A stretch of DNA of 64,000 nt from JBBAGC01 sp964491265 (GCA_964491265.1 CAZBFP010000004.1:1-64000); one strand, 5' to 3'; numbered from the stretch's first letter, positions 7,565 to 15,948 are shown. Translations and numbers: made by a program. Notes: generated by a model not told the origin, from the sequence alone.

Positions 7565-8286
7565 CTGCGCACCTCCTCACTATCCCAATCAGGAACTGCT
7601 ATAACACCGTCTTCAATATTAACTCTAAAAAACGCAGGCTTTATATCGTTGGGATCATCAAAATCGAGATCATACAGCATGAAGCCCATGTCACGTGTTT
7701 CGTTAAGTGGTGGCTGTAAAAGTTCTTCATTTTCTATATCATCAATAAATCTGAAATTGCAACTGAACTCTCTGCATCCCAGATAAGGCTGATTAAAGCA
7801 TTGTCCTTTTTTAGCACGCCTTTCAAACATGGCATTATATTTACCTGGATTTTCATCTTTTTTGAAATCATTCTTTTCATCATCACTTATAAGAAAATCA
7901 GGAGTTTCATGAATTGTTTTTTTTCTTTTATCAACAGGTATAAAAGTCAGTTCAGCATGCAATCTGTATCGAACATCCCTTAATAAAAGCCCGGCCCTCT
8001 GTTGCCTGTGATCTTCAATATAAATACCTGATGATCTATCACTCATTACAGTACCCACTTCATTCCTCCTTACAGAAATCCATCGTATAGGATTCAATAC
8101 TTCAATTTTCCTGATTTTCCACTGAATTGCTGGTTTCCAGAAGATTGCTTCAAATATAGCACGGGCGGCTGATGGGGTTATTACATCATAGCTGACCCGC
8201 TCCACTTTCATCTCCGGCCTTGTAAAACAGGCATAATCACCCCATACTTCAAGGCAGAATGTTTTATTAAAATATTCTTTTTCCAA
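7561..8286 (-). CDS. cas5c: Cas5c (Cas5d) crRNA-processing subunit
   Basis: 241 residues beginning FNKTFCLEVWGDYACFTRPE, the standard Cas5d opening, with SYDVITPSAARAIFEAI following. In type I-C this protein replaces Cas6: it cuts the repeat RNA and stays bound to the 5' handle. The start is a TTG at 8286 with a perfect GGAGGT 5 bp upstream and no better ATG. The 3' end overlaps cas8c by 4 bp. Cas3 lies 15 bp upstream, so cas3 to cas7 form one tight transcription unit. Confidence 0.95.
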   Translation of the reverse strand: MEKEYFNKTFCLEVWGDYACFTRPEMKVERVSYDVITPSAARAIFEAIFWKPAIQWKIRKIEVLNPIRWISVRRNEVGTVMSDRSSGIYIEDHRQQRAGLLLRDVRYRLHAELTFIPVDKRKKTIHETPDFLISDDEKNDFKKDENPGKYNAMFERRAKKGQCFNQPYLGCREFSCNFRFIDDIENEELLQPPLNETRDMGFMLYDLDFDDPNDIKPAFFRVNIEDGVIAVPDWDSEEVRR

Positions 8287-8301
8287 TCCCCACCTCCAAT
8301 T

Positions 8302-10662
8302 TTAGAAAACTAACGATGATGAATCCCATGCAGGGTCATACATAAGCCCTGTTCCAGTTTGATATAATTCATCTCTGAATTGTACTGCATATCCAAAAGT
8401 TTCTGAGTCATTTATAAAACCATCTTCCAGCAATTTATTAAAAATCCGTTCAGGTACGTTTACAGTAAATCTCTGCAGCTTTCTTAACAGTCCGTGATTC
8501 GGACCTGTCTTTCTTAACTTCTCGATTAAATTTTTACTGTCATACTTATCCCCTTTGTACCATATAATGATACCTTTCTGTTTCTGATCATCTATCAGTT
8601 TAAATGCCTGAGAGAAAGTACGAAACTGAAATTTGAAATCTCCAGATTCTTTCACGAGCCGTTCACTAAATGCAGATTTATCAAAGTCATTAACGGATGA
8701 ATAGAAGGCTTTAAAGTAATCTATGAATAGTTCAGGTCCAAGCTCGATTCTATCTCTAAGCCTTAATAGGGTTTTACTAGCATCTTCACCCTTGCGCAAA
8801 AGACCTGCTGGTGCAGATTTTGGAGGATTAAAAACTACAACCTTACCGAGCTTCCCGTCTTTATTTAGCTTTCCTTCGCGATTACATCGACCTGCTGCCT
8901 GAGCTATTGAATCCATGCCAGCGAGTGCACGATAAACAACCGGAAAATCAATATCTACACCGGCTTCCACAAGCTGGGTACTTATGACTTTTACCGGTTT
9001 ATCTTTTTTAAGATCAAGCTTAATCCTTGATATTATCTGGCTTCTCTCCTCTCCGCACATAAGAGCAGAAAGATGAATCGTTCCTTCGGGCATGAGTGAA
9101 TGGAGTTCACGGCAATCTTTGCGTGTATTTACAATACAGATAACCTGCTCATATTTAATCAGTTCATCGGCGATTTCACTCCATGACGATCTTACTCTTA
9201 AATCAGGCGGTGTTTCAATTTCTACTCTTTTAAAATCCTTTGCCAGTTCTTCAGGCTTTTCAATAATAGGTTCTACATTTTCAAGTCCATTAAACACAGC
9301 TATCTGTGAACCGATTTTCCCTTCAAGAGCTGGCTGAGTTGCTGTACATAAAACAACAGTTACCCCGAAATGTTCAACAAGACTACGAAGTACTGAAAGT
9401 ATAGGCTTTAAATATTCAGATGGTAGCATCTGCGCTTCATCAAGTATGATAATGCTATTTACTATGCTGTGAAGTTTTCTGCATTCAGATGGTTTGCTGG
9501 CAAATAGAGATTCAAATAATTGAACATTTGTTGTGACAATAATCGGAGCATCCCAGTTTTCTGTTGCAAGATTGCTTGCGGAGTTCTCTTTGTCCGGATC
9601 AATATTACTGTGATGTTCAAGAACTGAATCTTCACCAAAAAGCCAATTACCTTTTTCTTTGATCTCTTCAATTTTTAAATCATCATCGGTACCATACTTA
9701 TAGACTTTGGCTGTCTGTTCTATTATACTGGTGTATGGAATGGCCATTATAATACGGCTTTTATTATGTTCTAATGCGTGTTCAAGCGCAAATGACATAG
9801 AAGAGAGAGTCTTGCCTCCTCCAGTCGGCACATTAAGAGAGAAAAAACCAGGAGCGAGAAGAGCTTTTTCACGACAGGACTGAAGAATACTATTGCGGAG
9901 TCCGTTTATCGAAGTGTCTTCTGATTCTCTCTGTTTATCAGCTATATAATCATCAAACCTGTTTTTTAATATTTTAATATCAGAATATTTTCCTCTTAAC
10001 TCCGATTGTTGAGGAATCATAAATAATTCAGTATCAATATAATCCGCATCAACAAGACATGAAAACAGCATCCTTATCCACAAATGAAATGTCTCATTTT
10101 TATCTTTACCTTTATTGATGCCGCACGGTGGTGTTTCCGGAAGTATTCTGGAGGTAGCACCGGATGAATCGGGAACATCTTTAATCCTTTCCAGCTCATC
10201 CGTTCTTAACTGGTTATTATGATATACACGATTCTGTAAATCACCACCAGCATGATCAGGATACCAGTCAGGTAATCCTGCATGATGACCAGCTATTATA
10301 TAGGCGAGAATTCTGCCAATAGTCTGCCCGTATTCCGAATTTTTCATAATTGCTGTAAATTGCTCAAATGACAATACTGCTCCAGCCGAACTATGATTCG
10401 GTCGCCCTCCGGTAGTTTCAATATGTGCTTCAACATCATATCCGGTCTGTTTGCGAATATATTTCTGCCATTCGGGAAGATATTTTCCAAGATCATGCCA
10501 ATAGCCGGAAAGTTCAGCCCAATCCCGGCTCCCAAAAATTTCTGCAAACTCACCAGCCATTTCTGCTGTTTTAGTTAGATGTTCATTAAGCGCATGTAAT
10601 TGCCAATTGCCATTTTCATCTTCTTTTACATGAGCTATATTTTGAATATCAGATATAGTCAT
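8302..10662 (-). CDS. cas3: CRISPR-associated HD nuclease-helicase Cas3
   Basis: 786 residues with an N-terminal HD nuclease domain (His56-Asp57 in WHDLGKYLPEWQ, then AGHHAGLPDWY) followed by a superfamily-2 helicase. The Walker A NVPTGGGKTLSSM is near residue 280 and the DEAQ box near 407. Motif VI appears as AAGRCNREGKL. Cas3 is recruited by Cascade to nick, unwind and degrade target DNA. It is the first gene of the operon. A GAGGAA site precedes the ATG, and two repeated promoter-like elements lie 106-290 bp upstream. No inactivating change is seen. Confidence 0.96.
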   Translation of the reverse strand: MTISDIQNIAHVKEDENGNWQLHALNEHLTKTAEMAGEFAEIFGSRDWAELSGYWHDLGKYLPEWQKYIRKQTGYDVEAHIETTGGRPNHSSAGAVLSFEQFTAIMKNSEYGQTIGRILAYIIAGHHAGLPDWYPDHAGGDLQNRVYHNNQLRTDELERIKDVPDSSGATSRILPETPPCGINKGKDKNETFHLWIRMLFSCLVDADYIDTELFMIPQQSELRGKYSDIKILKNRFDDYIADKQRESEDTSINGLRNSILQSCREKALLAPGFFSLNVPTGGGKTLSSMSFALEHALEHNKSRIIMAIPYTSIIEQTAKVYKYGTDDDLKIEEIKEKGNWLFGEDSVLEHHSNIDPDKENSASNLATENWDAPIIVTTNVQLFESLFASKPSECRKLHSIVNSIIILDEAQMLPSEYLKPILSVLRSLVEHFGVTVVLCTATQPALEGKIGSQIAVFNGLENVEPIIEKPEELAKDFKRVEIETPPDLRVRSSWSEIADELIKYEQVICIVNTRKDCRELHSLMPEGTIHLSALMCGEERSQIISRIKLDLKKDKPVKVISTQLVEAGVDIDFPVVYRALAGMDSIAQAAGRCNREGKLNKDGKLGKVVVFNPPKSAPAGLLRKGEDASKTLLRLRDRIELGPELFIDYFKAFYSSVNDFDKSAFSERLVKESGDFKFQFRTFSQAFKLIDDQKQKGIIIWYKGDKYDSKNLIEKLRKTGPNHGLLRKLQRFTVNVPERIFNKLLEDGFINDSETFGYAVQFRDELYQTGTGLMYDPAWDSSSLVF

Positions 10663-10767
10663 TCATCAGTTCCTCTACCCTCAACAGTGTGCACGTAATA
10701 CTTCATCCACCCTCCATGAGATTTAAACAAAATCTTCATTACTCAGACAGCATGCGGCTTTTATGAA

Positions 10768-10810
10768 ATTATACAACATTAACAGTGGCAAACAGTGGCC
10801 TACACGTTTG
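10768..10810 (-). promoter_or_regulatory. Candidate cas promoter P1 with regulator site
   Basis: On the minus strand a 26-bp element (10785-10810) is followed after 11 bp by TATAAT (10773-10768). The element carries two direct half-sites, on the plus strand GTGGC-AAACA-GTGGC, spaced exactly one helical turn. It covers the -35 position, where no good -35 hexamer exists, as expected for an activator-dependent promoter. The -10 lies about 105 bp upstream of the cas3 ATG. A near copy with the same spacing lies 145 bp further upstream. Confidence 0.55.
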
Positions 10811-10912
10811 CTGGCATCATAAAACCATAATTTTTAAACACTATCTTACAATTATAATTTAAAGAAGTCTACTAAAAAAGCCTTATTGAACTAACAATGC
10901 CCGTAAAATACA

Positions 10913-10955
10913 ATTATACCACAAGACCTGTGACAAATAGTGACCTACACGTTTG
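10913..10955 (-). promoter_or_regulatory. Candidate cas promoter P2, copy of P1
   Basis: The 26-bp element at 10930-10955 matches the P1 element at 23 of 26 positions, with half-sites GTGAC-AAATA-GTGAC on the plus strand. It is again followed after exactly 11 bp on the minus strand by TATAAT (10918-10913). The shared geometry of element, spacing and -10 box argues that both are real sites for the same DNA-binding protein. No regulator gene is recognisable next to the cas operon. Confidence 0.5.
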
Positions 10956-11127
10956 TTTACTTTCGTTGAAAAAATTCAGATAATGGGAAAAAGGGGGATC
11001 TGATGGGACCTGAGTTTATACTCAGAAAAAATTTTTACTTGCCTTTAAACAGCGATATGCTTATATTGTAATCAGCGGTTGTCAGAGGATCGTCACTTCG
11101 ACGGTTCCACCCCAGGGGACAATCGCT

Positions 11128-11904
11128 TTATTTATTAATTCTTCCTTCTACCCATTCTAAAATATCGCGCCCTTGATTAAGATTATCAAGATTCTTTGCG
11201 ATTGATGTAACTTTATCAAATACTTCTCTATGAATAGGGCTGACTGCTTTACCTATTAACGATTCATGGTATTTCCGTATATAATACAATACCAGATCAA
11301 GCAGCTGGATTGGGTAACTTTTCGAAGAATCAACAAAAAAACCTTTTTCTATTACACGTTCAAGTTTTAATTCATTTCCTTGACCGTGTCTAAGAGTTTT
11401 CAAAGACTGTTCAATATCGATAATACTTCTATGTTCATCAATGATAAATATTCCAAGTTCATTATTATCTTCAAGATAAGGGCTTATCCCAATACAGATG
11501 AAAGGAAAAGCCATAATATATGGATCTATCTTTATCCCTTTGCCGAATTTATCTTCACAATACTTCTGATAATCTTTTTTGACAATCTTCCGGTACAATA
11601 CAGTTATTCTTTCTGTTAGTATTAAGTCCAGCAGTCTATCTCTCAGTCTATTAACTTCCTCAATAGATGACTCAGAAAACCATTTTTTGCGATTAACAAG
11701 ATCCATTGTGTGAAGCTCAAAATTCTCAGGAATTTTCTCATTAAAATATTCACGGATAACTGTCAAAAAGCGCTCTTCATATTTTTTCCAGTTGCTTTGG
11801 TCAATAAGCATAGCTCCTAAGACAAATACAGGTTGTTGAGGATCATTAAAATTTGTGCCAGTATCTCCAGATTCATCAATATAAACAAGAATCATAGTGC
11901 TCAC
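11128..11904 (-). CDS. DUF3800 domain protein
   Basis: 258 residues. The opening VYIDESGDTG is the hallmark of DUF3800, a family with an RNase H-like fold in which the early DESGD acidic residues and a late Asp-Glu (here FIIDEH) are expected to bind metal. The function is not established; members are often found near mobile or defence genes. A GTG at 11904 with AAGGAA upstream is taken as start; an ATG at 11895 is an alternative. It lies about 460 bp upstream of cas3 on the same strand, with the P1/P2 elements between, so it is probably a separate unit. Confidence 0.8.
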   Translation of the reverse strand: MSTMILVYIDESGDTGTNFNDPQQPVFVLGAMLIDQSNWKKYEERFLTVIREYFNEKIPENFELHTMDLVNRKKWFSESSIEEVNRLRDRLLDLILTERITVLYRKIVKKDYQKYCEDKFGKGIKIDPYIMAFPFICIGISPYLEDNNELGIFIIDEHRSIIDIEQSLKTLRHGQGNELKLERVIEKGFFVDSSKSYPIQLLDLVLYYIRKYHESLIGKAVSPIHREVFDKVTSIAKNLDNLNQGRDILEWVEGRINK

Positions 11905-12119
11905 TTATTCCTTATATTTTTTATTTTATGAACCAGGACAGAATTCAAGGCCTGAATAGTAACAGTTACAATCATTTCCTTTAAAAGATTAATCTTTACA
12001 TAAAAAGATATACAAGATGATCAAAATTCGCATGTCAATTATTAAAAAACTCTATTTTTCCGAAGGAGTTTATATTGTCCGGGATCTGATGGATGTATTA
12101 AAAATTATTTGTGCATGCT

Positions 12120-12152
12120 ACACCTTAGCCTGACAGAGTCAGGCTAAGGTGT
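12120..12152. terminator. Perfect 15-bp stem-loop
   Basis: ACACCTTAGCCTGAC at 12120-12134 and its exact complement at 12138-12152 form a 15-bp stem with a 3-nt loop, followed on the plus strand by TTTTG. It looks like an intrinsic terminator or a transposon-end palindrome. No plus-strand gene ends here, so its transcript is unknown. Confidence 0.5.
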
Positions 12153-12182
12153 TTTGACTGGCTCGTCAACTCTTTTTCGGGA

Positions 12183-12215
12183 TTTGAAAACGACAGACAG
12201 TCTGTCGTTTTCAAA
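12183..12215. repeat. Perfect 33-bp palindrome
   Basis: Two 16-bp arms, TTTGAAAACGACAGAC at 12183-12198 and its exact reverse complement at 12200-12215, are separated by one base. With no loop to speak of, it is more like a protein-binding dyad or the scar of a mobile element than an RNA hairpin. Confidence 0.55.
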
Positions 12216-12479
12216 ATATCTGTATATTATGTTAATTAAAATTTTAGTATTAATAATTACATAGCATTACTTTTTTTTGAGGTTTATTCAACTGAGCTTG
12301 TTTCGGCTGATTCGGCTACGCTCAACACAAGTACGTTCAGGAAGCGTGGGAGAGAGTGATTATTGAATATCGGCAAACACACGCTCGTTGAGCGCAGCCG
12401 AAACGAGCGAAGGAAACAGTAAAAGTAACCGCGTCAGGGATGGAGGCGTTACCCCGCAGCGGGCCGGGTGACCCGTAGG

Positions 12480-12627
12480 GGCGCATGGCAATGCGCCATG
12501 CAATGGCAGTGCGTTTCAAAAATAGCAATGCGTCCCCGCAATGACAGGAGAGCCCGCGAGGAGTTTAAGCCGAGAGCCCGGCCCTGAGCGACATGCTTGA
12601 TATTGAGGGGCGCATGGCTATGCGCCC
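12480..12627. repeat. Two copies of a short GC hairpin
   Basis: GGCGCAT-GGCA-ATGCGCC at 12480-12497 and GGGCGCAT-GGCT-ATGCGCCC at 12608-12627 are near-identical hairpins with 4-nt loops, 128 bp apart in the GC-rich part of the gene-free region. They resemble small dispersed palindromic repeats. No function can be assigned. Confidence 0.5.
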
Positions 12628-12704
12628 TTGCTGTAATTATTGTTATTTGCAGGCACTGAGTTTTTTAACAGAAACAGTAAGCGAAGGGGACGCCCAGAAT
12701 TTAA

Positions 12705-13505
12705 TCAGTAAACACTCTTCCTTAAGCTATCCATATCCCTTTCAATTTTCACAAGCCGCTCTGTAAGCTTATTCAGGGTATCCTCGATTTTCCGCTTCTC
12801 CTCTTCAAGGAACTGGAGTCTGGAGTCAAACTCCTTCTCCGGCCTTATCTCTGCTCTTATCATGTCAACGGTTTTGTTGTCAAAAAAAGCCTCCTCCACA
12901 CCTTTGCGGAGATCCTCGTCCCTTATCTTGGCAACAGTTTTCATATTCTCATAGCCGATTTCCGGATTTATATCCATTACAAAGGTTTTCATAATTGTCT
13001 TTGCTTCATTCCTGTGAAGGCTCAAAGCCCGGTCCACATAATCCTCAAAGCTTACATTATACTTGCGGCAAAGCTCCCTTGCCTGCATAAGGAGGCTGCC
13101 GAAATCCTTCATAAGCTGGCCGTTTTTCGTGAGATAATCCCTCTTTATCTTTTCAGTTAATGTTCTGAACTCTTCAATAGTCTCAAAAATATTTCTGTAA
13201 ATCTTAAGCTCCTCAGCCCTGTAGAGGAGCTTGTGGAAAATATCATAAAAAACAATAGTGTGGGAGCGGCTTGAAACAGGGGCCGATGATTTCATAAAAT
13301 GAACGTGGTGAGCAAATTCATGTATTGCAGTATAGATGAGCTGATTATCATCTGCAAAATTTTTGTTGTGTATAACTATCTCTTTCCGGTCCGGGTAGTA
13401 GAGGCCGTCCACCTTTTTGCTCGACTTTCCTGAAAATGTAACCGTAAAGTCGCTTACCTCAGAATTGATCATGAGGAGTTTATCTTTTACCTGTTCCTGG
13501 TTCAT
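12705..13505 (-). CDS. HExxH putative zinc metalloprotease, unnamed
   Basis: 266 residues. An HEFAHH motif near residue 83 (TAIHEFAHHVHF) is the zinc-binding HExxH of metalloproteases. The N-terminal part reads as a small beta-rich region with YPDRKEIVIHN before the motif. The last ~55 residues are a charged coiled coil (FLEEEKRKIEDTLNKLTERL). There is no signal peptide or membrane segment, so it is probably cytoplasmic. The family is not recognised. It starts 1 bp after the stand-alone cheB stop, so the two are co-transcribed and may act in one pathway. Confidence 0.75.
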   Translation of the reverse strand: MNQEQVKDKLLMINSEVSDFTVTFSGKSSKKVDGLYYPDRKEIVIHNKNFADDNQLIYTAIHEFAHHVHFMKSSAPVSSRSHTIVFYDIFHKLLYRAEELKIYRNIFETIEEFRTLTEKIKRDYLTKNGQLMKDFGSLLMQARELCRKYNVSFEDYVDRALSLHRNEAKTIMKTFVMDINPEIGYENMKTVAKIRDEDLRKGVEEAFFDNKTVDMIRAEIRPEKEFDSRLQFLEEEKRKIEDTLNKLTERLVKIERDMDSLRKSVY

Positions 13506-13506
13506 G

Positions 13507-14082
13507 CTATATCCTGTTAAAATAGTTTATCATTTCTTCAGGGGACATTACAAAAGATATCCCCCCCTTATCAATGGCTTCTTTGTTCATTCCGAAAACT
13601 GCTGAGGTTTCCGCATTCTGTGCGATTGTCACTGCCCCATTATCTTTCAGCTGCTTAATCCCAATTACACCGTCGTAGCACATACCTGTAAGTATTACTG
13701 CATAAGTTTTATCAGAAGGATAGATAAGTGCAGATTCAAATAGCACATCTATTGAAGGCCTGAACCTGTTTACGTGAGGGGCATCACTGATCTGCAGTGT
13801 ATAATCCCCCTGGCTGCTTAAAAGCAGATGCCTGTTCCCCGGTGCTACATAAGCTTTCCCCGGAATTGCGCAGTCTCCATCTGCAGCTTCAGAAACCTGG
13901 AAAGGGGTAAGCCTGTCGAGCCTTTCAGCCCATTTTGCTGTAAATCCTTCCGGCATATGCTGGGCTATTAGTACTGAAAACCTGGCCGCATCAAGACCTT
14001 TCAAAATAGATTCAACAATCTGCGGCCCGCCGGTTGATGAACCTATAAGGATTATTTTACCTTTATCTTTTATTTCCGGCAT
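13507..14082 (-). CDS. cheB: Stand-alone CheB methylesterase domain
   Basis: 191 residues covering only the CheB catalytic domain. Ser16 in GSSTGGP, His42 in QHMPEGF and the Asp in LTGMCYDGV give the catalytic triad of protein-glutamate methylesterase. The phosphorylatable receiver domain of normal CheB is absent, so activity cannot be controlled by CheA in the usual way. A full-length CheB is encoded at 32020-33060. CheB removes methyl groups from chemoreceptors, but no receptor gene is nearby. It is directly followed by the HExxH protein gene. Confidence 0.88.
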   Translation of the reverse strand: MPEIKDKGKIILIGSSTGGPQIVESILKGLDAARFSVLIAQHMPEGFTAKWAERLDRLTPFQVSEAADGDCAIPGKAYVAPGNRHLLLSSQGDYTLQISDAPHVNRFRPSIDVLFESALIYPSDKTYAVILTGMCYDGVIGIKQLKDNGAVTIAQNAETSAVFGMNKEAIDKGGISFVMSPEEMINYFNRI

Positions 14083-14120
14083 ATTATTCTGCTAAGTCAG
14101 TATTGATATTGTACAGATTT

Positions 14121-14651
14121 TTACAGTACATCATTACCGCTCTTTTCAGGTTCAGGGAGGGTTATTCCTGAACCGAAAGCGGAAAATGCATTGATAAGCG
14201 CATAGGGGATCCCTTTTGCATTTACAGCTGATTTCTTTTCATTTTTTAAAATTTCAAAATCTATAATAAAAAAATCGTACTGCCAGAAGCTTTTTCTTTT
14301 CCTTAAAGAAAGATTATCTACAATATTATACATCTTCTCTTTATTTTCACCATTAAATACTTCATTGTCCAGAATAAACCTGTCAAGGGCAGCACGTCTA
14401 TCCTGGCCCTGATTAAAAAATGAAAAATTCCATGCAACAGCGGAGAAATAGATCATTGTTTTATACTGAAAAAAATTATCCTCCGGCACCCCGGATGTTA
14501 GAGGGAGGGCAAACTCCATGAGTATATGGGAAATTTTACGTTTATTAAACTCATGAAGAACAGATTCTTCAGGGAAAACTTCAAGGGGGAGAAGCTCCAT
14601 GTAAAATCTGTTAAGATCACGTTTTCTTTTTCTGGAACTGCTTTTTACCAT
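14121..14651 (-). CDS. Hypothetical protein
   Basis: About 176 residues from the ATG at 14651; a GTG ten codons upstream is also possible. The start is basic (MVKSSSRKRKRDLNRFY). Aromatic-rich middle segments include FFQYKTMIYFSAVAWNFSFF and SFWQYDFFIIDFEIL. No known domain is recognised and there is no clear signal peptide. It lies 38 bp upstream of the stand-alone cheB in the same direction and may share its transcript. Confidence 0.6.
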   Translation of the reverse strand: MVKSSSRKRKRDLNRFYMELLPLEVFPEESVLHEFNKRKISHILMEFALPLTSGVPEDNFFQYKTMIYFSAVAWNFSFFNQGQDRRAALDRFILDNEVFNGENKEKMYNIVDNLSLRKRKSFWQYDFFIIDFEILKNEKKSAVNAKGIPYALINAFSAFGSGITLPEPEKSGNDVL

Positions 14652-14730
14652 AAGATTTACCATCCAACAAAAATTACACACCTGTTCCGGTGAAAATTTC
14701 TGAACTTTTTTATAGTTCCCAATGTTCTAT

Positions 14731-14761
14731 ATCTCCCCGCCGCCTTCGGCGGCGGGGAGAT
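14731..14761. terminator. GC hairpin with TTC loop, copy 1
   Basis: A 14-bp perfect stem (left arm ATCTCCCCGCCGCC) with loop TTC, in the divergent spacer between two genes. The same core occurs at 30598-30632 and 63225-63255. The stem is strong enough to stop RNA polymerase, but this copy lies upstream of genes on both sides, so a simple terminator role is doubtful. Confidence 0.7.
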
Positions 14762-14984
14762 CGAAGCTCTTTATTTTTACAAAAAATACATACTAAAGTA
14801 TTATTACTTATACCTATTTCATTCAGTAAACTTTTTTTGTAAAGCAATAACGTATTTTATAAGATGAGGATTTTTTATTATTTACAGAACCGTAGGGAAA
14901 TCTTTTTAACTAAAAATAGAAAAAATAATTGAATCATTTACATACCTGATTAAATTAACCATAATTAAACTGAAAGGATATTAT

Positions 14985-15269
14985 ATGTTAAAACGAACTC
15001 CAATACTTGCACTGATTTTCACCGGAATTCTTTCTGCTCTTGTAATTCTGATTTTTGAGGAGCCTGGCAGGCCATTTACTATCGCACAGACCATTCTCCT
15101 CTACTTTGTTTCATTTTTCCCGGCAATGGGTTTTGCCATGCTTTTTGACCCCTACTCCAACAATATCAAAAAGATGTACAGTAAAATCAACTTCTACATT
15201 CAGGAGGAGGATCCGGCTGATCAGGTTGCCAAAGTTATAGAAGAGGAAAAAAAGGGGAAAGACAATTAA
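14985..15269 (+). CDS. Small two-helix membrane protein
   Basis: 94 residues with two predicted membrane helices (ILALIFTGILSALVILIF near 6-25 and ILLYFVSFFPAMGFAMLF near 38-55) and a charged cytoplasmic tail ending EEEKKGKDN. AAAGGA precedes the ATG at 14985. No family is recognised. The gene runs directly into the HAD phosphatase gene, whose reading frame overlaps its stop codon, so the two are very likely co-translated. Confidence 0.7.
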   Translation: MLKRTPILALIFTGILSALVILIFEEPGRPFTIAQTILLYFVSFFPAMGFAMLFDPYSNNIKKMYSKINFYIQEEDPADQVAKVIEEEKKGKDN

Positions 15270-15948
15270 AACTGTTCTCTTTGATATTGACGGTACAATT
15301 CTTAACTGCAACAGTGCGGGGCGGGCTTCCCTTATAGAAGCTACGCAGGAGGTTTTCGGGACTATCGGGAAGATGGATAAGCTCGATTTCCAGGGGAAAA
15401 CAGACCCGCTCATACTGAAGGAATCACTTGAGATGATGGGTTTTTCACAAAACGATATTGCGGAAAAAACCGAAAGTTTAAAAGACCGCTACTTTCATCA
15501 TCTTGCAAATAATATTCATAAATTTGAAGTAATACTTTTCCCCGGGATAAAAGAGATACTGGAAAAACTCTCAGCAAAAAAGAATATTTTCCTGGGACTT
15601 TTAACCGGAAATTTCAGTAAAAGCGCAAGGATTAAGCTGGATAGTCATAACCTTAATCATTATTTCGATTTCGGAGCATTTGGCGATGATGCACCTGTAA
15701 GAAATCTGCTCCCCCAGGTGGCACGAAAAAGGGTAGCAGAAAAATACCGTGAGGATGTGGACTTTTCCCGAACCTATATTATCGGTGATACCATCTACGA
15801 TGTACGCTGCGCCAGATATGCAGGCGCGGTTTCCATAGCTGTTGGTACAGGCTGGGGATCAGCAGACCAGCTCCTTGAAGAAAAACCTGACTATTTTTTC
15901 AAAGATTTAAAAGACATCAATCAATTCATAAATATACTGGAGGACTGA
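15265..15948 (+). CDS. HAD-family phosphatase (Gph-like), ATT start
   Basis: The frame encodes IKTVLFDIDGTIL at its start, the DxDGT nucleophile motif of haloacid dehalogenase phosphatases, followed by GLLTGNF (motif II) and IIGDTIYDVRCARYAG (motif IV). The first ATG is at 15373, after motif I, so initiation there would give a dead protein. The only sensible start is the ATT at 15265, with AGGGG 7 bp upstream and overlapping the previous stop. A homopolymer indel in the A-rich stretch before it is the alternative. The 227-residue length fits phosphoglycolate-phosphatase-like enzymes. The substrate cannot be told from sequence. Confidence 0.82.
   Translation: MKTVLFDIDGTILNCNSAGRASLIEATQEVFGTIGKMDKLDFQGKTDPLILKESLEMMGFSQNDIAEKTESLKDRYFHHLANNIHKFEVILFPGIKEILEKLSAKKNIFLGLLTGNFSKSARIKLDSHNLNHYFDFGAFGDDAPVRNLLPQVARKRVAEKYREDVDFSRTYIIGDTIYDVRCARYAGAVSIAVGTGWGSADQLLEEKPDYFFKDLKDINQFINILED

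Larger units (their letters stand above)
11905..12704. other. 800-bp gene-free stretch rich in palindromes
   Basis: No credible gene is seen. The left half is AT-rich and carries two perfect palindromes, annotated separately. From about 12290 the composition turns GC-rich. Here GTTTCGGCT (12300-12308) and CGCTCAAC are mirrored by GTTGAGCGCAGCCGAAAC (12387-12404), giving a large hairpin. Two further short hairpins with near-identical sequence follow, at 12480-12497 and 12608-12627. The compositional shift suggests inserted or decayed mobile DNA between the CRISPR region and the chromosomal genes. Confidence 0.6.

Noticed and set aside
12337..12528. A 63-codon minus-strand frame in the GC-rich gene-free patch
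   Set aside because: It overlaps hairpins, has no ribosome binding site and no recognisable protein features.
15240..15275. Programmed -1 frameshift joining the small membrane protein to the HAD phosphatase at an A-run
   Set aside because: The HAD frame is +1 relative to the upstream gene, not -1, and a separate start with a good ribosome binding site explains it.
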